From Parasponia andersonii (Eukaryota; Streptophyta; Magnoliopsida; Rosales; Cannabaceae), in the NCBI GenBank assembly GCA_002914805.1, contig JXTB01000077.1, positions 770,656 through 834,655 of the forward strand: a stretch of DNA of 64,000 nucleotides. The letters run 5' to 3'. The notes under the pieces are model-generated. The model worked only from the letters and a program-made list of their open reading frames with translations, was not told the origin of the DNA and made no database searches. The first letter of the stretch is position 1; each line of letters begins with the position of its first letter. Position numbers and translations under genes: made by a program. Shown here in pieces: positions 62,361 through 64,000 of this stretch.

Positions 62361-63706
62361 TTATGTAGAAGGGCTCGCGCCATCATCCCTAGCCTTGGTG
62401 GTATCCTCCCTCCAGCTTTGCACGAGTTCGACCACATTCTCGCCAAGGATGGAGAAGTCAAAATCCGGATGCTCACAGAAAATATTGAAAATGATAGTCG
62501 ATGAGGCAATATCACTAGCTTTATCTTCGAGTTCTTTGACTTCGGTCGCCTTGAACTCCTCGATAGCTTTGTGAACCGCCTCGGTGGTTAATTCCCTCAT
62601 ACGATCCGGATGCTCAGAAATGATCTTCTCGAGCTCTTTGACTTTCTCCTCGAGATTCTCCTTGGCGAGTCTCTCCTTGGCCAGGTCCTCGAGCATCTGC
62701 TTCTTCTCCAAGTTGAAGGCCGTTCTCTCCTCCTCCCGAGCTTTTTCCGAGTTCTCGAACGCTTGTGTTATCTCTTCAACTTTCTCAGCCTTCTCCAAGC
62801 ATTCGAGAACCGGGTCGTGCATCATGACAGCAGCAGCCGCAGTCTAAAAAAAAATATATAAATCTCTAATTATTAACACCAAGAAAATACACTCGAAGAG
62901 AAGATAGAAAAGCTTACATTGGCCAGCATCCTCATCGCAGATCCAAAAGCGACCTTGGCAGAACGTCGCTTCATCCGCTCCCAACCTTCCTCAGATGTGA
63001 AGCGATCAATAAAGGCTACGCTCATACCGGCCTTCTTTGGTAATTGGTTGAGGAGTGCGAAGAGCTCTTCACCCTTATCTGCCAAGGTCGGTCCTGAAGA
63101 AGTGGCAGCCTCGGTGGGGGGTTCAGGATGACTCGCTGGCTGAGGTTGTGGTGGAGGCGAGCTTGCTGGGAAGTCCTCGAAGGCAACTTTTCTCTTCTTC
63201 GAGCTGTCGACCTTCTCCTTCCCTTTTGATGGTGGGGTACTCTCGGGTGTTTTAGTTTTTGCCATGGACCTGAGAGTTGAAGATGGTGCTCGCAAGCCGC
63301 TACCAATGACCATTTATGTACAGATATGTTAGTGAGCGAGGAAATGTAATATAAGGGTAATTAGAATGAACGTGTAATTACCTTCTTCTTGTGGAGCTGG
63401 TGGTGACACTGTCTCTGGAGATGAAGGTTCTGAGCGTGGAGGTGTGGCTGGTACATTTCGTTTTCTAATTCTTGAAGACGAGGCACCTAAATCCGTCCTT
63501 TTCCTTGGCTTCTTCTTCGAGCTCGATGGCTTAGACGAGAGAACCGGAAGGGTCTGGGAACGTGGCACCCTTCGGAAGCAGACCGCAAGCGACCAGGTTA
63601 TTCGAAGTACCTAGTACCTTCCAATTAAATTCCTCAATTGGAAGGTCGTTGATTTTATATACCCTTGCGAGTTGTTCCTTGGAGAGTCCGGGTCGATCCC
63701 TGTTAT
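62361..63706 (-). pseudogene. Antisense accessory gene of the Tat element, C-terminal coding blocks
   Basis: On the minus strand three or more coding blocks are separated by intron-like gaps with GT...AG ends. 63569-63706 reads LSKEQLARVYKINDLPIEEF after a GCAG acceptor. About 63382-63568 reads a basic, Ser/Pro-rich stretch (SSKPSSSKKKPRKRTDLG) in another frame, so a one-base shift lies near 63570. 62918-63265 begins MAKTKTPESTPPSKGKEK. 62361-62843 encodes a long charged coiled coil (EEERTAFNLEKKQMLEDLAK) and ends at 62361. Tat-lineage elements are known to carry extra genes of either orientation between pol and the 3' LTR, some resembling plant mobile-domain or gag-like proteins. Function is unknown. 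It continues past the window edge, and at least two stops near 63830-63900 break the upstream block. Confidence 0.65.
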
Positions 63707-63779
63707 CTGCGATGACATTCGAATGCGATCAGTATAAGAGTAAACATAGAAACAAGGCGATAAATTGGAAGACTACCTA

Positions 63780-64000
63780 CCGAGATTCTGAAAGAAGCCG
63801 TTAGCTGCATAGTCAAAATGGAAAAATGGATTTTTCTATTTTCCCATGTTGTTGCGAACCTCGTAGATCGTTTTTATTGCCTAGTTCGACCATTTGCTCG
63901 CATAGAAGAAGCCGAGATCTGACGGATTTGATTTCACTTGGTAGAACCAAGCGAATTTTTCAAGTGAAGGGGTTTCTAAACCTAGTTTATGGTACAGTAT
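63780..64000 (-). pseudogene. Antisense accessory gene, upstream block (continues outside window)
   Basis: Minus-strand translation gives a stretch with motifs such as LEKFAWFYQVKSNPSDLGFF and TIYEVRNNMG, ending at a CTCG/GTAGGT donor near 63780. It resembles the conserved core of plant retrotransposon accessory proteins. Two TAG codons interrupt it; both fall where Trp would fit, one G-to-A change each. Confidence 0.5.

Larger units (their letters stand above)
55045..64000 (+). mobile_element. Ty3/gypsy LTR retrotransposon, Tat lineage (3' end outside window)
   Basis: The element has a 5' LTR (55045-55741), a primer-binding site, and gag-protease-RT-RNase H-aRNase H-integrase in that order in one frame (55804-61707). 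A noncoding stretch and an antisense accessory gene run to the window edge. The order of pol domains, the extra archaeal-type RNase H after the ordinary one, the protease motif LVDNGSAVDILY and an additional ORF downstream of pol together place it in the Tat lineage. No copy of the LTR start (TGTTGTGCGGTC) is seen after pol, so the 3' LTR and the flanking target duplication must lie beyond 64000 or be lost. The ten in-frame stops make the element non-autonomous as it stands. Confidence 0.93.

Noticed and set aside
62584..62861. Plus-strand Leu/Ser-rich frames opposite the antisense Tat gene
   Set aside because: They are reverse-strand shadows of the coiled-coil-coding exon.
1..64000. CRISPR arrays, bacterial operons or prophage-type systems
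   Set aside because: The window is plant nuclear DNA; no regularly spaced repeat array or bacterial gene pattern is present.

Overview
This is a stretch of plant nuclear genome, most likely a eudicot. The evidence is its AT-rich intergenic DNA, small spliced genes with GT-AG introns, plant-only protein families (HOOKLESS1-like acetyltransferase, NPH3/RPT2-like protein, GH17/X8 cell-wall protein), a plant-type initiator tRNA-Met, and plant transposon families. I cannot name the species. Gene density is low: five protein-coding genes and one tRNA gene are supported, and two of the large gaps (2-16 kb and 38-46 kb) hold no gene I can recognise.

Layout. 129-2010 (+) holds the last four exons of a casein kinase 2 alpha subunit gene. 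2011-16240 is AT-rich and repeat-rich with no supported gene. 16241-18635 is a complete non-autonomous CACTA transposon bounded by a CAC target duplication. 22346-24049 (+) is a three-exon HOOKLESS1-like gene with a very GC-rich last exon. 27621-30426 (-) is a decayed L1-type LINE flanked by a perfect 16-bp target-site duplication. 32034-35157 (-) is a complete four-exon NPH3/RPT2-like (BTB-NPH3) gene. 48004-49899 (+) is a four-exon gene for an 88-residue helical protein with a MITE-like element in its second intron. 51186-51257 (+) is initiator tRNA-Met(CAT). 52003-53522 (-) is a three-exon secreted protein made of a degenerate GH17 region, a Pro-rich linker and an X8 (CBM43) module.

From 55045 to the window edge lies one large Ty3/gypsy element of the Tat lineage. 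It has a 697-bp 5' LTR, a primer-binding site, and a gag-pol frame of 1,968 codons that stays in a single frame but is broken by ten in-frame stops. An antisense, apparently spliced accessory gene follows pol. The 3' LTR is not in the window.

The host genes do not form a pathway; they are independent plant genes separated by repeats. The observations most worth a second look are the stop-only decay of the Tat element together with its antisense gene, the exactly bounded CACTA and LINE insertions, the GH17/X8 protein that lacks the usual catalytic glutamate and has two possible signal peptides, and a candidate 14-3-3 docking motif at the C-terminus of the NPH3-like protein. I found nothing I can defend as a wholly new system.
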